Shown one piece after another: positions 48,395 to 57,064 of a DNA stretch of 64,000 bases. Both the position numbers and the translations under genes were made by a program. A model generated the notes under the pieces. The model did not search any database. It was not told where the DNA came from and saw only the letters and a program-made list of their open reading frames with translations. This stretch comes from Panacagrimonas perspica. GTDB lineage: Bacteria; Pseudomonadota; Gammaproteobacteria; Nevskiales; Nevskiaceae. The stretch is taken from positions 248,001-312,000 of the forward strand of contig NZ_SOBT01000012.1 in assembly GCF_004364935.1 (NCBI RefSeq), written 5' to 3'. The stretch's first letter is position 1. Every line of letters begins with the position of its first letter.

Positions 48395-50713
48395 ATCCTC
48401 CGTCGGCGGCTTCGCGCGGTAGCGGTCGTCGCCCTCGTCGCGATCTGCGTACTCGCTGTCATTCGCTACCGGCCACGAGAACCGCTCGCGGCATCCATCG
48501 CACAGTCGCAGGCGGTTTTCGACGCCAAGGGCCGGCTGCTTCGGCTGACGCTCGCGCGCGATCAGCAGTACCGATTGTGGACACCGATCGAATCGGTCTC
48601 TCCGGTGTTCGTCGATGCGCTGCTGCTGCATGAAGACCGCAGCTTCTGGTGGCATCCCGGAGTCGATGTCGCAGCGCTCGTTCGCGCGACCTGGGCGCTG
48701 GCGACCGGCGGCGCCCGCCAGGGCGGATCGACGCTGACGATGCAGCTCGCGCGCCTGTATTACGACATCGACACCACGTCGATCGCGGGCAAGTTGGGCC
48801 AGATCCTGCGGGCGCTGTGGCTGGAAGCGCGGTATTCCAAGCACGACCTGCTCGAGGCCCATCTCAACCTGCTGCCCTACGGCGGCAACCTGCAGGGCGT
48901 CGGCGCCGCGAGCCGGGTGTACTTCAACAAGTCCGCCGACCAGCTTTCGCTGCCCGAGGCGTTGAGCCTGGTGCTGATTCCGCAGGCTCCAGGCGCACGA
49001 GGGCCGGCCCGGACCGAGCCGCCGAACCTGCTGGCGGCACGCCTGAGGCTGTTCGAGCGCTGGGTGTCGCGCCATCCACAGGATGAGCGGGAGCGGGGCC
49101 TGGTGGCGTTGCCGCTTCGCTACGGCAGCCTCGCCCAACTGCCGTTCTCGGCTCCGCACTTCGTCGATCGCCTGGTGCGCGAGCACGCGGGCGCAGCGCG
49201 TCTGCAGACCACGCTGGATCTCGACCTGCAGCGGGCGCTGGAGCGCGAGATGCGCGAGTACCTCGCGCGCGGATCGCGCATCGGTCTGCGCAATGCTGCG
49301 GCGATGCTGGTCGACTGGCGCGACATGAGCGTCAAGGCCGCGATCGGTTCGGCCCGCTTCTTCGATGCCGGTCTGCTCGGTCAGGTCGACGGGACGCACG
49401 CGAAGCGCTCGCCCGGATCCGCACTCAAGCCGTTCATCTACGCGCTGGCGATCGACCAGGGCCTGATCCATCCGCGCTCCGTGCTCAAGGACGCGCCGAC
49501 GTCGTTCGGGCCGTTCACGCCCGAGAATTTCGACGGCGCGTTCGTCGGTCCCATTGATGCCACGCAGGCCCTGATTCGCTCGCGCAACGTTCCCGCGGTG
49601 GCGCTGGATTCGCGGCTCAAGTCGCCCGGTTTCTACGAGTTCCTGAAGCGCGGCGGCGTGACCCGCATGGCCTCCGAATCGCATTACGGCCTTGCGCTCG
49701 CGCTCGGCGGCGGCGAGACCACGATGGAGGAAATGCTGCGTCTTTACGCCCTGCTGCCCAATCGCGGCCGTCTGCGTCCGCTGCGTTACTTGCAGGACGA
49801 CCCCGAAACCGCCGACGGCACGCGCCTGCTCTCCGACGAGGCGAGCTTCATGGTCCTGGACATGCTGCGGCAGAACCCGCGCCCCGACGACCTCGTGATC
49901 CAGGGCGTCGGCAAGGGCGTGCGGGTGGCCTGGAAGACCGGGACGTCCTGGGGATTCCGTGATGCCTGGACGGCGGGCGTGTTCGGACCCTACGTGCTCG
50001 CCGTCTGGATAGGTGAATTCGACGGACGCCCCAATCCGGCCTTCGTCGGCGTTCGTGCCGCTGCACCGCTGTTCTTCCGGATGGTCGATGCGACGCGTGC
50101 GCAGCCCGGGTACGTGGAGCCCGCTGTGACCCAGCCGCTGCACCTGGCCAGGGTGGAAGTGTGCAGTGCGTCGGGCGATCTGCCGAACACGGATTGCCCG
50201 TTGCGCACGAGCACCTGGTTCATTCCGGGCGTGTCACCGATCCGCCTGTCGCAGGTGCATCGACGCATCGCGGTGGACACGCGCACGGGCAGGCAGGCCT
50301 GCCCGCCGTTCGACCCGGCCAACGTGCGATGGGAGTTGCACGAGTTCTGGCCGTCCGACCTGATGCGCCTGTTCTCGCAAGCCGGCATTCCGCGCCGTGC
50401 GCCACCGCCGACGGGCGATTGCAGCCTGGGTGTGGCGCAGGGGTCGCCGCCACAGATCGTGTCGCCGATGACGGGGGTGAGCTACGGCGTGCGCGACGCG
50501 CAGATGGAGACGGAGCGACTGAGCCTGAACGCCAACGCGGACGGCGACGTTCGCACACTGTACTGGTTCGTCGACGAAGCCTTCGTGGGTCAGTCGGCAC
50601 CGGGAGTCGCGCTCGGATGGGTGCCCACGCGGCCCGGTCGCTTCAGCGTCAGCGCGCTCGACGAGCGCGGCCGGTCGGACCAACGCGAACTGCGGGTGGA
50701 GCTGGTCCGTTAG
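48395..50713 (+). CDS. pbpC: Penicillin-binding protein 1C (non-canonical or mis-sequenced start)
   Basis: Bifunctional peptidoglycan synthase. A membrane helix (about 8-25; AVAVVALVAICVLAVI) precedes a GT51 glycosyltransferase domain (EDRSFWWHPGVD, then QGGSTLTMQLARLYY), a transpeptidase domain with SxxK (Ser342, SALK), SRN (Ser396) and KTG (Lys514, WKTGTSWGF), and the PBP1C-type C-terminal domain (about 680-772). Coding similarity runs up to the erpA stop, but from 48269 to 48575 this frame has no ATG, GTG or TTG. TTG 48575 would delete the membrane anchor. The ATC at 48395 gives 772 residues, close to E. coli PBP1C (770). The start is therefore provisional; the product is not. Confidence 0.88.
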   Translation: MLRRRLRAVAVVALVAICVLAVIRYRPREPLAASIAQSQAVFDAKGRLLRLTLARDQQYRLWTPIESVSPVFVDALLLHEDRSFWWHPGVDVAALVRATWALATGGARQGGSTLTMQLARLYYDIDTTSIAGKLGQILRALWLEARYSKHDLLEAHLNLLPYGGNLQGVGAASRVYFNKSADQLSLPEALSLVLIPQAPGARGPARTEPPNLLAARLRLFERWVSRHPQDERERGLVALPLRYGSLAQLPFSAPHFVDRLVREHAGAARLQTTLDLDLQRALEREMREYLARGSRIGLRNAAAMLVDWRDMSVKAAIGSARFFDAGLLGQVDGTHAKRSPGSALKPFIYALAIDQGLIHPRSVLKDAPTSFGPFTPENFDGAFVGPIDATQALIRSRNVPAVALDSRLKSPGFYEFLKRGGVTRMASESHYGLALALGGGETTMEEMLRLYALLPNRGRLRPLRYLQDDPETADGTRLLSDEASFMVLDMLRQNPRPDDLVIQGVGKGVRVAWKTGTSWGFRDAWTAGVFGPYVLAVWIGEFDGRPNPAFVGVRAAAPLFFRMVDATRAQPGYVEPAVTQPLHLARVEVCSASGDLPNTDCPLRTSTWFIPGVSPIRLSQVHRRIAVDTRTGRQACPPFDPANVRWELHEFWPSDLMRLFSQAGIPRRAPPPTGDCSLGVAQGSPPQIVSPMTGVSYGVRDAQMETERLSLNANADGDVRTLYWFVDEAFVGQSAPGVALGWVPTRPGRFSVSALDERGRSDQRELRVELVR

Positions 50714-51172
50714 CTACTCGTCGATGCGTCGCACGGCGACCCGCGTGCCGACGCCGTCGATCTTCATCTTGAGCTGACCCAGGAAATCGCGCTCGAGGAC
50801 CACTTGCGGCCCTTCGATCTTGCGCACGTTGAATGTGCTCGTGCCGATCGATTCCCAGGTCTGTCCGTTCTCGAGCTTGAACCGGGTGCCCTGGCGCCAG
50901 CCGTCGAAGCTACCGACGATGCGGGACTCGATGCGCTTGGGTTCTACGGGTTCAGGAGCGGCTGCGGCGGGCGCCGCGGCAGTCGGAGCCGCGACGGCGG
51001 GTGGAGCCGGCGAATCCGCGGTCGCCGGCGGCGCGCGCCCCGCGACACGGTCGTAGCAGAACAGCCGCACCGCATCGTCCTTGATGCCGACGCACTCGCC
51101 CAGATCGGCCGCGGAGGCGCAGAAGGCGGCAAGCGTCAGCAGCGCGGCGAGCGGCGGCCCATGCCGCCTCAT
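50714..51172 (-). CDS. Small exported protein with VasI-like CxxIxDDxxRLxCYD motif
   Basis: A 152-residue protein: signal peptide ([16 protein letters not shown]), then [17 protein letters not shown], a motif shared by several small periplasmic proteins including type VI-associated VasI. An Ala/Pro-rich linker (about 47-75) and a beta-rich C-terminal domain (about 78-152; [14 protein letters not shown] and [19 protein letters not shown]) follow. Its start overlaps the end of lipA by 4 bp, so it is co-translated. There is no other type VI gene here, so that role is unlikely. Function unknown. Confidence 0.75.
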   Translation of the reverse strand: MRRHGPPLAALLTLAAFCASAADLGECVGIKDDAVRLFCYDRVAGRAPPATADSPAPPAVAAPTAAAPAAAAPEPVEPKRIESRIVGSFDGWRQGTRFKLENGQTWESIGTSTFNVRKIEGPQVVLERDFLGQLKMKIDGVGTRVAVRRIDE

Positions 51173-52143
51173 GCCGCTCCTTGGACGATGCCGTGGGCCT
51201 GCTGGTCGGCGTGATAGCTCGAACGCACCATCGGTCCGCTCGCCACGTGTGCGAAGCCCATGGCCTCGCCGACGACGCGCAGGCGATCGAATTCGTCGGG
51301 GTGCACGAAGCGCGCAACCGGCAGATGGTTTCTGGACGGCTGCAGGTACTGCCCCAGCGTGAGCATGTCGACCTTGTGCGCGCGCAGGTCGTGCATCACC
51401 TGCTCGATCTCCTCGATCTCTTCTCCGAGCCCCAGCATCAGGCCCGACTTGGTCGGCACCTCCGGATGCAGGCCCTTGAAGCGTTCGAGCAAGTCCAGGC
51501 TCCAGTCGTAGTCGGAGCCCGGGCGCGCCTGCTTGTACAGGCGCGGCACGGTTTCGAGGTTGTGGTTGAAGACGTCGGGTGGCGTGTCCTTGAAGATCGC
51601 CAGGGCCGGATCCATGCGGCCGCGGAAATCCGGCACGAGCACTTCGATCTTCAGGCTGGGACTGGCGATCCGCGATTCCCGGATGCAGGACGCGAAGTGA
51701 GCCGCGCCACCGTCTTTCAGGTCATCGCGGTCCACGCTGGTGATCACGACGTACTTGAGCTTCATTGCCGCGATCGTCTGCGCCAGCTTGGCCGGCTCAT
51801 CGGTGTCCAGCGGTTTCGGGCGCCCATGCGCGACGTCGCAGAACGGGCAACGCCGCGTGCAGATGTCGCCCATGATCATGAAGGTGGCGGTGCCCTTGCC
51901 GAAGCATTCGGACAGGTTCGGGCAGCTGGCTTCCTCGCAGACCGTGTGCAGGCCCTGCGCACGCAGGATCGACTTGATGCGATCCACTTCCGGCGAATTG
52001 CCGAGCCGTGCACGGATCCAGGCGGGCTTGCGCGGCAGCTCGGCCGTCGCTTCGAACTTCACGGGGATGCGCGCCATCTTGTCGGCGCCGCGCAGCTTGA
52101 CGCCCGGCACGACCGGCGCGGGCGCTAGGGGGGGAGTGCTCAT
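51169..52143 (-). CDS. lipA: Lipoyl synthase
   Basis: A 324-residue radical SAM enzyme that inserts two sulfurs into protein-bound octanoyl groups to make lipoamide. The two [4Fe-4S] sites are complete: the auxiliary cluster in [12 protein letters not shown] and the radical SAM CxxxCxxC in CTRRCPFC. The sequences [17 protein letters not shown] and [12 protein letters not shown] are also diagnostic, and the C-terminal [10 protein letters not shown] supplies the conserved RSSY serine that ligates the auxiliary cluster. The usual lipB neighbour is absent within this window. Cytoplasmic. Confidence 0.96.
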   Translation of the reverse strand: MSTPPLAPAPVVPGVKLRGADKMARIPVKFEATAELPRKPAWIRARLGNSPEVDRIKSILRAQGLHTVCEEASCPNLSECFGKGTATFMIMGDICTRRCPFCDVAHGRPKPLDTDEPAKLAQTIAAMKLKYVVITSVDRDDLKDGGAAHFASCIRESRIASPSLKIEVLVPDFRGRMDPALAIFKDTPPDVFNHNLETVPRLYKQARPGSDYDWSLDLLERFKGLHPEVPTKSGLMLGLGEEIEEIEQVMHDLRAHKVDMLTLGQYLQPSRNHLPVARFVHPDEFDRLRVVGEAMGFAHVASGPMVRSSYHADQQAHGIVQGAA

Positions 52144-52173
52144 GGGGCGTAGTTTACGCCCCGTTGCGCCGGC

Positions 52174-52998
52174 TCAGGCCGTCAAAAGTTCCGGAGCGAC
52201 GGTATCGGTTGCCGTTTCCAGCATCGAATGCGCCAGCGCCTCGCGAATCGACGAGCGCGCGGCCTCGGCCAGCTCTTCGCGGGTGGCGCCCTCCGGCTGC
52301 AGCGGCCGGCCGAAGCTGACCTCGACGTCCAGTCCGCGGCAGCGCAGCAGGCGCAGCAGGTGCGAGACGAGGTCGTCGTCGCCGATGAAGGGCGCGATGT
52401 TGTGGCCCGCCCGATCCAGCCCGTAGCGCAACGCCACCGGCTGGACCGGTCGGCGGGAATCGATGGCCGCGCAGAACAGGCGCGGATGAAAGGGCAGCAC
52501 GTCGCGGCCATCGCTCGTCGTGCCCTCGGGGAAGATCGTCACCGCGCCACCGGCTTGCAGAAAGGGCAACAGCTCGTTGAGCAGCGGCCGTGCGCCGCCC
52601 TTGCCGCGACGGATGTAGAACGTGCCGGCCGCATCGGCCAGCCATCCGGCCACCGGCCAGTGCTGCACCTCGGACTTCGACACGAAGCGCGTCGAGGCGA
52701 CCGCGCACATCACCTGGATGTCGATCCAGGAAACGTGGTTGGCCACGATCATGCGGCCCCCTTCCATCGGCACCGCGCCGCGAACACGCAGCCTCATGTT
52801 CAGCAGGCCCAGCAGCAGACGCGACCAGTGGCTCGCCATCGGCTCGGGCTTCAGCCTTCGCCAGAAATCCAGGCGCAGCAGCGCGATCATCAACATGCCG
52901 TAGACGATCAGGACCAGCAGCGCCGTGCTGCGCAACAGGAACCGGAGCAAGCCGACCTCGGGTCCTTGTCCGAAGCTCATGTAACCCGCGGGGAGCAT
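52174..52998 (-). CDS. olsA: 1-acyl-glycerol-3-phosphate/lyso-ornithine lipid O-acyltransferase
   Basis: A 274-residue PlsC-family acyltransferase with an N-terminal membrane helix (about 12-40), the catalytic HX4D motif in ANHVSWID, and the glycerophosphate-binding type motif IFPEGTTSDG. It lies directly behind the OlsB-like gene (7-bp gap, or 25 bp if the ATG at 52980 is used), the standard olsBA arrangement. It therefore most likely adds the second acyl chain to lyso-ornithine lipid. A general PlsC role cannot be excluded from sequence. Inner membrane. Confidence 0.82.
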   Translation of the reverse strand: MLPAGYMSFGQGPEVGLLRFLLRSTALLVLIVYGMLMIALLRLDFWRRLKPEPMASHWSRLLLGLLNMRLRVRGAVPMEGGRMIVANHVSWIDIQVMCAVASTRFVSKSEVQHWPVAGWLADAAGTFYIRRGKGGARPLLNELLPFLQAGGAVTIFPEGTTSDGRDVLPFHPRLFCAAIDSRRPVQPVALRYGLDRAGHNIAPFIGDDDLVSHLLRLLRCRGLDVEVSFGRPLQPEGATREELAEAARSSIREALAHSMLETATDTVAPELLTA

Positions 52999-53005
52999 GC
53001 CGATC

Positions 53006-53827
53006 TCAGGCGTGGCCGGCCGCGAGCGTCTGCACACTGCCGGCCGCGCGTTCGAGGAAGTGCCGTGCGTAGCGCGGATTGAGGTCGGTGACGTTGAGCA
53101 GCATGAAGACGTCGGCGCAATTGAATTCGCGATCCCAGTACGCCTCGCCGCAGGCTTTCGCGCCGAGGCTCACGTAGGCCTTCAGCAGCGGCGGCATGCG
53201 TACCTTCTCTGCGAGCGTTCCGTCGACGGCCGGCAGCGGGTAGTAGGGCCGCACGCGCTGATAGTCCGGCGACAGGTACTTGCCGCGGATCTGCTGCAGG
53301 ATCGCGTGCGCCTGCGCGCCGCCGTCCTCCAGCCCGATGCTGGCGCAGCCGAACAGGTAATCGAAGCCGTGCGTCATGACGTGCGCCGCGATGCCCTGCC
53401 AGAGCGTCGCGATGACGGCGCCGCTGCGGTACTCCGCATCCACGCAGGTGCGGCCGATCTCGGCCACGCGCCCGGGCAGGGCATCGAGCATCGCCAGGTC
53501 GAACTCGCCTGAAGAGTAGAAGCCGCCGGCATTGGGCGCCTTGTCGTCGGTGAGCAGGCGCGTACAGGCCACCAGCCGGCCGTTCTGTGTGTCGAGCACC
53601 AGCAGATGGCTGCACCAGGGATCGTACTGGTCGCGGTCGACGCCTTCGGCGCCGCCGTCGATCTGGGCGCCCATCTCGCCCGCGAAGATGCGGTAGCGCA
53701 GGCGCTGGGATTCGAGAATCTCTTCTTCGTTGCGCGCAAAACGCACTTCGAAGCGGGGCAGGTCCGAGGACTGCGACTCACGGACGGCGCCGGTGGCGCC
53801 AGGGCTCATCTCGATGATGGCGGACAT
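53006..53827 (-). CDS. olsB: L-ornithine N-alpha-acyltransferase (OlsB-like GNAT)
   Basis: A 273-residue acyl-ACP-dependent N-acyltransferase of the GNAT-like family shared by OlsB and autoinducer synthases. Family marks are RFARNEEEILESQRLRYRIFAGEMG, YDPWCSHLLVLD, VAEIGRTCVDAEYRSGAVIATLWQG and YLFGCASIG. OlsB transfers 3-hydroxyacyl chains to ornithine, the first step of phosphorus-free ornithine lipid synthesis; a PlsC-type olsA follows. ATG 53827 has AAAAAGGA six to seven bases upstream and is preferred over ATG 53845, which would sit at the predicted transcription start. A Pho-box array lies just upstream, predicting induction by phosphate starvation. Confidence 0.85.
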   Translation of the reverse strand: MSAIIEMSPGATGAVRESQSSDLPRFEVRFARNEEEILESQRLRYRIFAGEMGAQIDGGAEGVDRDQYDPWCSHLLVLDTQNGRLVACTRLLTDDKAPNAGGFYSSGEFDLAMLDALPGRVAEIGRTCVDAEYRSGAVIATLWQGIAAHVMTHGFDYLFGCASIGLEDGGAQAHAILQQIRGKYLSPDYQRVRPYYPLPAVDGTLAEKVRMPPLLKAYVSLGAKACGEAYWDREFNCADVFMLLNVTDLNPRYARHFLERAAGSVQTLAAGHA

Positions 53828-53854
53828 TCGATTTTCCTTTTTCATGACGAGGAA

Positions 53855-53910
53855 AATCTATGAAAGCCGCGTGTGATCACCGTGAAAGCGCAGTGAAACT
53901 TCGGTGACAC
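53855..53910 (-). promoter_or_regulatory. PhoB-dependent promoter: four-unit Pho-box array plus -10
   Basis: Read on the minus strand, four 7-mers follow at an exact 11-bp period: GTGTCAC (53910-53904), GTTTCAC (53899-53893), CTTTCAC (53888-53882) and a weaker ATCACAC (53877-53871). Then come exactly 10 bp and a -10 hexamer TAGATT (53860-53855). The PhoB consensus is CTGTCAT repeats with 4-bp spacers, replacing the -35 about 10 bp above the -10. Transcription would begin near 53848, reading into olsB. Confidence 0.7.
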
Positions 53911-53987
53911 CGACGCCGCCCGTTCCCGCGATGCGTGCATACTCGGTGTGCCGCCACGCGCGGTGAATATCCACTCGGGAGGTAACG

Positions 53988-54539
53988 ATGATCAGCGTTC
54001 GGTCGTGGGGATTGGCTTCAGTCGCGCTATGCGCCGCGCTCGTGCATCAGACGGCGTCGGCAGAGATCGTGGTCGGTGGCGGCGTCGGCATGTCGCAGCT
54101 GTCGAAATATGACGATGTCGACGAGGGCACCGCATACCGCGCGTTCGCCGGCTATCGCTCGTCGGACCTCCCGCTCTACTTCGAAGTGCAGTACTTCGAT
54201 TCCGGCGACATGGATATCGACGATGTCGATGACGTCTCGCTGTCGTTCGATGGCTTTACCGCGGCGGTGGGCTTCCGTCTTCCGCTCAGCGATACCGGCT
54301 CCGACATCCTGATAAAGGGCGGCGGCTACATGCAGGACTCGAAGCTCGAAGGCCCGGGTGGCAGCGCCGACGATGACGGCAGCGGCGGCATGCTGGGCAT
54401 CGGTGGCAACTGGATGTTTACCGAGCACTTCGGGCTGAATCTCGACGTGCAGGTGCTGTTCGGTGTCGAGGACTTCGCAAACAAGGAAGACCTCACGCTC
54501 GCAACGGTCGGCCTCGTCTACTCGTTCTACACGGACTGA
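53988..54539 (+). CDS. Outer-membrane beta-barrel protein, unknown
   Basis: A 183-residue exported protein. A signal peptide (VALCAALVHQTASA) is followed by alternating amphipathic strands typical of an eight-stranded barrel (AFAGYRSSDLPLYFEVQYF, DGFTAAVGFRLP and DLTLATVGLVYSFY), ending in an aromatic-rich strand. Loops are rich in Asp (SGDMDIDDVDD, GGSADDDGSG) and may bind cations. A good ribosome site, GGGAGG, precedes the ATG. Divergent from olsBA, so the Pho-box array is also upstream of this gene. Its stop overlaps the convergent opgH by 13 bp. No peptidoglycan-binding domain. Function unknown. Confidence 0.8.
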   Translation: MISVRSWGLASVALCAALVHQTASAEIVVGGGVGMSQLSKYDDVDEGTAYRAFAGYRSSDLPLYFEVQYFDSGDMDIDDVDDVSLSFDGFTAAVGFRLPLSDTGSDILIKGGGYMQDSKLEGPGGSADDDGSGGMLGIGGNWMFTEHFGLNLDVQVLFGVEDFANKEDLTLATVGLVYSFYTD

Positions 54540-57064
54540 GAGACTGGCGGCGCGGCTGGGGCGGTAACGCCCCAGCCAGCGTGAGGCTTGCTCGACGTCC
54601 AGATGCGTTCGTGCAGCCGGCCCAGCAGCAGCGGGTCGTACAGCAGGACATTGCGCTGCACGTCGTTCAGCGATTCCGGCCCGTCGTTGAGCGCGCGTTC
54701 GATCAGCTGCTCGCGTTGTTCGATCAAGGCCGCAGGTCGCCGCGTGCGCGGGATGCCGGCCGTCGACACCAGCGCGTTGGTCACCGGATCGGTGACGGCC
54801 TTGCGGAAATCGGCGAGCGGTTCGCGCTCACGTCGCACGGCCATCCACAGCCAGCGCAGTTCACGCGGAGGCATCGACTCCTCCGGGATCAGGAACAGGC
54901 GCGCCGAGCGGAATCCGCGTCCCAGACTGACGCGCGATGACCATACCGACAGCGGGATCGCCATGATCAGGCTGCCGACGACGGGCAGCAGCCACCACAG
55001 GAACTGCGGCTGCAGCCAGAACACGCCGCCGGCCCACACCAGGCCCAGCAGGCTGCCCATGCCGTGCTTCTCGAAGGCTTCGCGCCATGTGGTCTCGTTG
55101 TCACCGCGCGGCGGCGACTTCCATACCAGCTTCCAGCCCAGCAGCGCCCCGAGCACGAACTTGGTGTGGAACAGCATCCGGATCGGAGCCAGCAACGCCG
55201 AGAAGAGGGTTTCGATCGCGACGCTCGCCACCAGTCGCAGCGGACCGCCGAAACCACGCAGCTCCGAGCGCTTCACCAGTAGCAGCACGGTGGCGAGGAT
55301 CTTGGGCAGGAACAGCAGGGTCGCGGTGGCGCCGAACAGGCGGATCGCCCATTCCGGATGCCACTCGGGCCACAGCGGGAAGAGCTGGTAGGGCTCGGGG
55401 AAGTACACCGGCTCGGCCATCACGCTGATGCCGAGCAGGGCCGTCGAACAGACCAGGAACAGGAACCACAGCGGCGCCGACAGATAGGCCATGACGCCGG
55501 TCATGAACACCGCGCGATGCGCCGGATGCAAGCCCTTGGCGGTGAACAACTGGAAATTCTGCAGATTGCCCTGGCACCAGCGGCGATCGCGCTTGAGTTC
55601 GTCGAGCAGCGACGGCGGCATTTCCTCGTAGCTGCCCGGCAGGTCGTAGGCGATCCACACCGACCAGCCAGCGCGACGCATCAGCGCGGCCTCGACGAAA
55701 TCGTGCGACAGGATCTCGCCGGCAAGCGGACCCTTGCCCTCGATCTTGCCGAGCGCGCAGTGCCGCATGAACGGCGCGACGCGCAGGATCGCGTTGTGAC
55801 CCCAGTAGTGGCTCTCGCCGAGCTGCCAATAGTGCAGGCCGGCCGTGAACAGCGGACCGTAGATCCGCGTGGCCATCTGCTGGATACGCGCGTAGAGCGT
55901 GTCGCGTCCGGCCGCGCGCGGCGCCGTCTGGATGATGCCGGCCTTCGGGTTGGCCTCCATGAGCTGCACGAGGCGCTTGAGGCAGCCGCCGCTCATGACG
56001 CTGTCGGCGTCCAGCACGATCATGTAGCGGTACTGGCTGCCCCAGCGTCGGCACCAGTCGGCGACGTTGCCCGACTTGCGCCGGATGCGGTTCGTGCGGC
56101 GGCGATAGAAGATATGGCCGAAGCCGTTCACTTCGCGACACAGCTTGAGCCAGGCTTCGAGCTCCGCCACGCGCGTGTCCGCCTCGCTGGTGTCGCTGAG
56201 GATGAAGAAGTCGAAGTGCTCGCGTTCGCCGGTGCGGGCGAGCGAGTCATAGGTGCTGCGGATGCCGGCGAACACGCGCGCCACGTCTTCGTTGCAGATC
56301 GGCACCAGGATGCCGGTGCGGGCATCCGGAACGATCGGCGCATCCGGCGCCGCGGTCGCGTTGATCGAGTAGCGATCCTTCCCGCGTATCAGTACCCAGA
56401 ATCCCATCAGCGCAGTCCAGAAGCCCATGCCGACCCAGGCGAACAGGATCGAGTACAGGGTCAGCAGGATCATCTCGAGCCAGTGACTGCCGTGGTACGG
56501 CAGGATTGCCGTCATGAAATAGGCGGCGAGCCAAGTCTGGCCGATGACCAGCGCGACCAGGATCAGCCGGCGCAGGCGGGCAGCGCCCTGCCAGTGCAAT
56601 TCACGTTCGGGATCGGGCACCGGCACGTCGAGCGTGGCGCCTGGCAGGCGGCTGGCCATCAGGCCACGCCGCGGGACTTTGGCGGCCGCGACGCGCTTGG
56701 CGATGCGTGCAACGAGATTGGTGTCCCAGGGCAGCGGCGTCATCGATGCACGCGCCAGCGGTGGCATCGTGACCAGACGCGCGTGACCGTGGCGATCGGA
56801 CTGCAGGACGCTGTCGAGTTCGGCGTCGCCCCGGCGGTGACGTCGGGTCCAGTCCTGCCTCAGGCGGGCTCCGACCGAATTCTGCGGGCCGGCGCCGTCG
56901 CGGCCGGACAGCTCGGCGTGGATCTGTGCGAACGCTGCGCCGGTGGTTTCGCCGGCAATGCGCTCGAGGATCGCCGCGCGACGTTCGGTGTCCAGCGGCA
57001 GGCGATCGAGATAGTCCGCGATGCGGCCCGCGGCGGGTTCTGCAGAGGTCGCGTCGTCCGCCAT
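54527..57064 (-). CDS. opgH: Osmoregulated periplasmic glucan glucosyltransferase
   Basis: An 845-residue inner-membrane family 2 glycosyltransferase that polymerises UDP-glucose into the beta-glucan backbone and exports it to the periplasm. After a soluble N-terminus and two membrane helices (about 165-235), the catalytic loop shows MIVLDADSVMSGG (DxD), LSHDFVEAALMRRAGW and the processive RDRRWCQGN (QxxRW-type) motif. Further helices follow (about 520-690) and a cytoplasmic tail. Its ATG overlaps the opgG stop by one base (TGATG), indicating tight coupling. Length fits the family. Confidence 0.95.
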   Translation of the reverse strand: MADDATSAEPAAGRIADYLDRLPLDTERRAAILERIAGETTGAAFAQIHAELSGRDGAGPQNSVGARLRQDWTRRHRRGDAELDSVLQSDRHGHARLVTMPPLARASMTPLPWDTNLVARIAKRVAAAKVPRRGLMASRLPGATLDVPVPDPERELHWQGAARLRRLILVALVIGQTWLAAYFMTAILPYHGSHWLEMILLTLYSILFAWVGMGFWTALMGFWVLIRGKDRYSINATAAPDAPIVPDARTGILVPICNEDVARVFAGIRSTYDSLARTGEREHFDFFILSDTSEADTRVAELEAWLKLCREVNGFGHIFYRRRTNRIRRKSGNVADWCRRWGSQYRYMIVLDADSVMSGGCLKRLVQLMEANPKAGIIQTAPRAAGRDTLYARIQQMATRIYGPLFTAGLHYWQLGESHYWGHNAILRVAPFMRHCALGKIEGKGPLAGEILSHDFVEAALMRRAGWSVWIAYDLPGSYEEMPPSLLDELKRDRRWCQGNLQNFQLFTAKGLHPAHRAVFMTGVMAYLSAPLWFLFLVCSTALLGISVMAEPVYFPEPYQLFPLWPEWHPEWAIRLFGATATLLFLPKILATVLLLVKRSELRGFGGPLRLVASVAIETLFSALLAPIRMLFHTKFVLGALLGWKLVWKSPPRGDNETTWREAFEKHGMGSLLGLVWAGGVFWLQPQFLWWLLPVVGSLIMAIPLSVWSSRVSLGRGFRSARLFLIPEESMPPRELRWLWMAVRREREPLADFRKAVTDPVTNALVSTAGIPRTRRPAALIEQREQLIERALNDGPESLNDVQRNVLLYDPLLLGRLHERIWTSSKPHAGWGVTAPAAPPVSQSV

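Noticed and set aside
48360-48400. Programmed frameshift joining erpA to pbpC
   Set aside because: There is no slippery heptamer, and GTC TGA is not a good +1 slip site because the tRNA would re-pair poorly. Non-AUG initiation or a sequence error is simpler.
50714-51172. Type VI secretion component VasI
   Set aside because: Only the short Cys motif is shared; no other type VI gene occurs in the window and the gene is coupled to lipA.
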